Origin: Ganoderma boninense
Taxonomy: Eukaryota > Basidiomycota > Agaricomycetes > Polyporales > Polyporaceae
Direction: 5' to 3'
Assembly: GCA_002900995.3 (NCBI GenBank)
Contig: CM035309.1
Location: forward strand, 1,308,389-1,372,388
Length of the DNA: 64,000 bases
Shown here: positions 63,282-64,000 of the stretch, piece after piece
Position numbering within the stretch: position 1 is the stretch's first letter
How the letters are laid out: each line of letters opens with the position of its first letter
Made by a program: the position numbers and the translations under genes
Notes under the pieces: model-generated
Databases searched by the model: none
Told to the model about the DNA's origin: nothing
What the model saw: the letters and a program-made list of their open reading frames with translations, nothing else

Positions 63282-64000
63282 ATGAGCCGCATAAGGATTG
63301 AGACCATTTCTAGGCGAACGACCGACCTCCCAGTAAGTCTCTCATAGACAAACGCTGTTACTCCGGTAGCTGAACTTATACGCACTCAAGCGCGATCCGA
63401 CGGATTGGGTGGACAAGGACTTGCTGTCGTATGTTCGATACAACTACTCCCCGATAGAGGCTGTGTCCTTGTCGGAAGTCATCGAGAGGGATCGACTGAC
63501 CCCGACCGCGCTGTGGTACCTTCAAGCTGAACCTGAGCAGCTCCTCGCGTGAGTTCTATGCCTTCTGTTCATACGATTCGCACCTGAATTGTCTGGTGGT
63601 AGGATTGCCGAGGAAGAATCTTTGCGAGACACCCTCCTTGGCCTAGCCCATTCTCTCAAACCTGCCGTGTCTCCCACTAGTCCCCGCATTCGCCACGTGA
63701 GGAGATTGTCCGAAGACCTCGAACGTCCTCCTCCTCCTCCGCCGCCGCCACCTCCCTCACCTCCAACCCCGGAGGAACCTGAGCTCGAGGAGGATGACGA
63801 TGTCGCCGAGAGCGTTGTCAGTGACTGGGCCCTCGACGAAGACTTGGATGGCAACGACGGCATGACACCCATTGTGGACGATATAGGCGATCTGACAGGG
63901 TCTGCTGCGCAACCCGAACCTCCGCTCGAGGGTTTGGGCCTTCACACCGGCGAGCCACACCTGGACAACACTACCCCGCCCCAATCACGGACTTTGCCTA
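63282..64000 (+). CDS. Unknown acidic, polyproline-containing protein, 5' part (runs off the window end)
   Basis: Exons 63282-63332, 63370-63548 and from about 63604 to the window end fit by phase. The start MSRIRIETISRRTTDLP is the first ATG in this frame; earlier exons cannot be excluded. Exon 2 encodes an ordered, conserved-looking segment (NLYALKRDPTDWVDKDLLSY, VRYNYSPIEAVSLSEVIERD). The third exon has a helical part (RIAEEESLRDTLLGLAH), ten consecutive prolines, then an acidic region (EEPELEEDDDVAESVV). I do not recognise the family. Polyproline followed by acid suggests a cytoskeletal or nuclear adaptor, but this is a guess. Confidence 0.65.

Overview
The window looks like nuclear DNA of a basidiomycete fungus, most likely a mushroom-forming agaricomycete. 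Its genes are compact, GC-rich and broken by many short introns (about 40-100 bp, GTRNGY donors, two likely GC-AG introns). The gene content fits as well: two fungal sesquiterpene synthases, a WOPR (Gti1/Pac2/Wor1-type) regulator, a tannase-family esterase and a fungal-type aquaporin relic. I see no tRNA, rRNA, CRISPR array or intact transposon.

Layout. 0-7.5 kb: the N-terminal part of an MFS transporter (-), cytosolic/mitochondrial alanyl-tRNA synthetase (-, 13 exons) and a small secreted protein (-). 7.5-16 kb is gene-poor, apart from a Ser/Pro-rich protein with an N-terminal Cys cluster (-). 16-22 kb: a RING-like protein (-) divergent from an aldo/keto reductase (+), whose 3' end meets that of an arrestin-domain protein (-).

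24-40 kb: two sesquiterpene synthases, at 24.3 kb (+) and 39.9 kb (-). Between them lie the proteasome-assembly ankyrin protein NAS6 (-), the TFIIH subunit TFB2 (+), a WOPR transcription factor (-) and a 6.7-kb stretch without a recognisable gene. No P450 or other tailoring enzyme was found, so this is at most a loose terpene locus with a regulator candidate beside it.

40-53 kb is a housekeeping block: HSBP1-like coiled coil (+), GET4 (-), ARV1 (+), the enoyl reductase TSC13 (-) and a mitochondrial ICT1-type peptidyl-tRNA hydrolase (+), followed by a decayed aquaporin gene. GET4, ARV1 and TSC13 all concern ER membrane biogenesis or ER lipids. 53-64 kb: secreted tannase/feruloyl esterase (-), an ABHD11-type alpha/beta hydrolase (+), a 634-aa low-complexity protein (-) and the start of an unknown acidic, polyproline protein (+) cut by the window end.

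Several conserved genes (alanyl-tRNA synthetase, tannase, ABHD11) carry single-base indels, mostly in homopolymers, that break otherwise perfect family matches. I read these mainly as assembly errors; the aquaporin looks genuinely decayed. Exon models were made by eye from splice signals and family similarity; boundaries checked by codon phase are given, the others are approximate.
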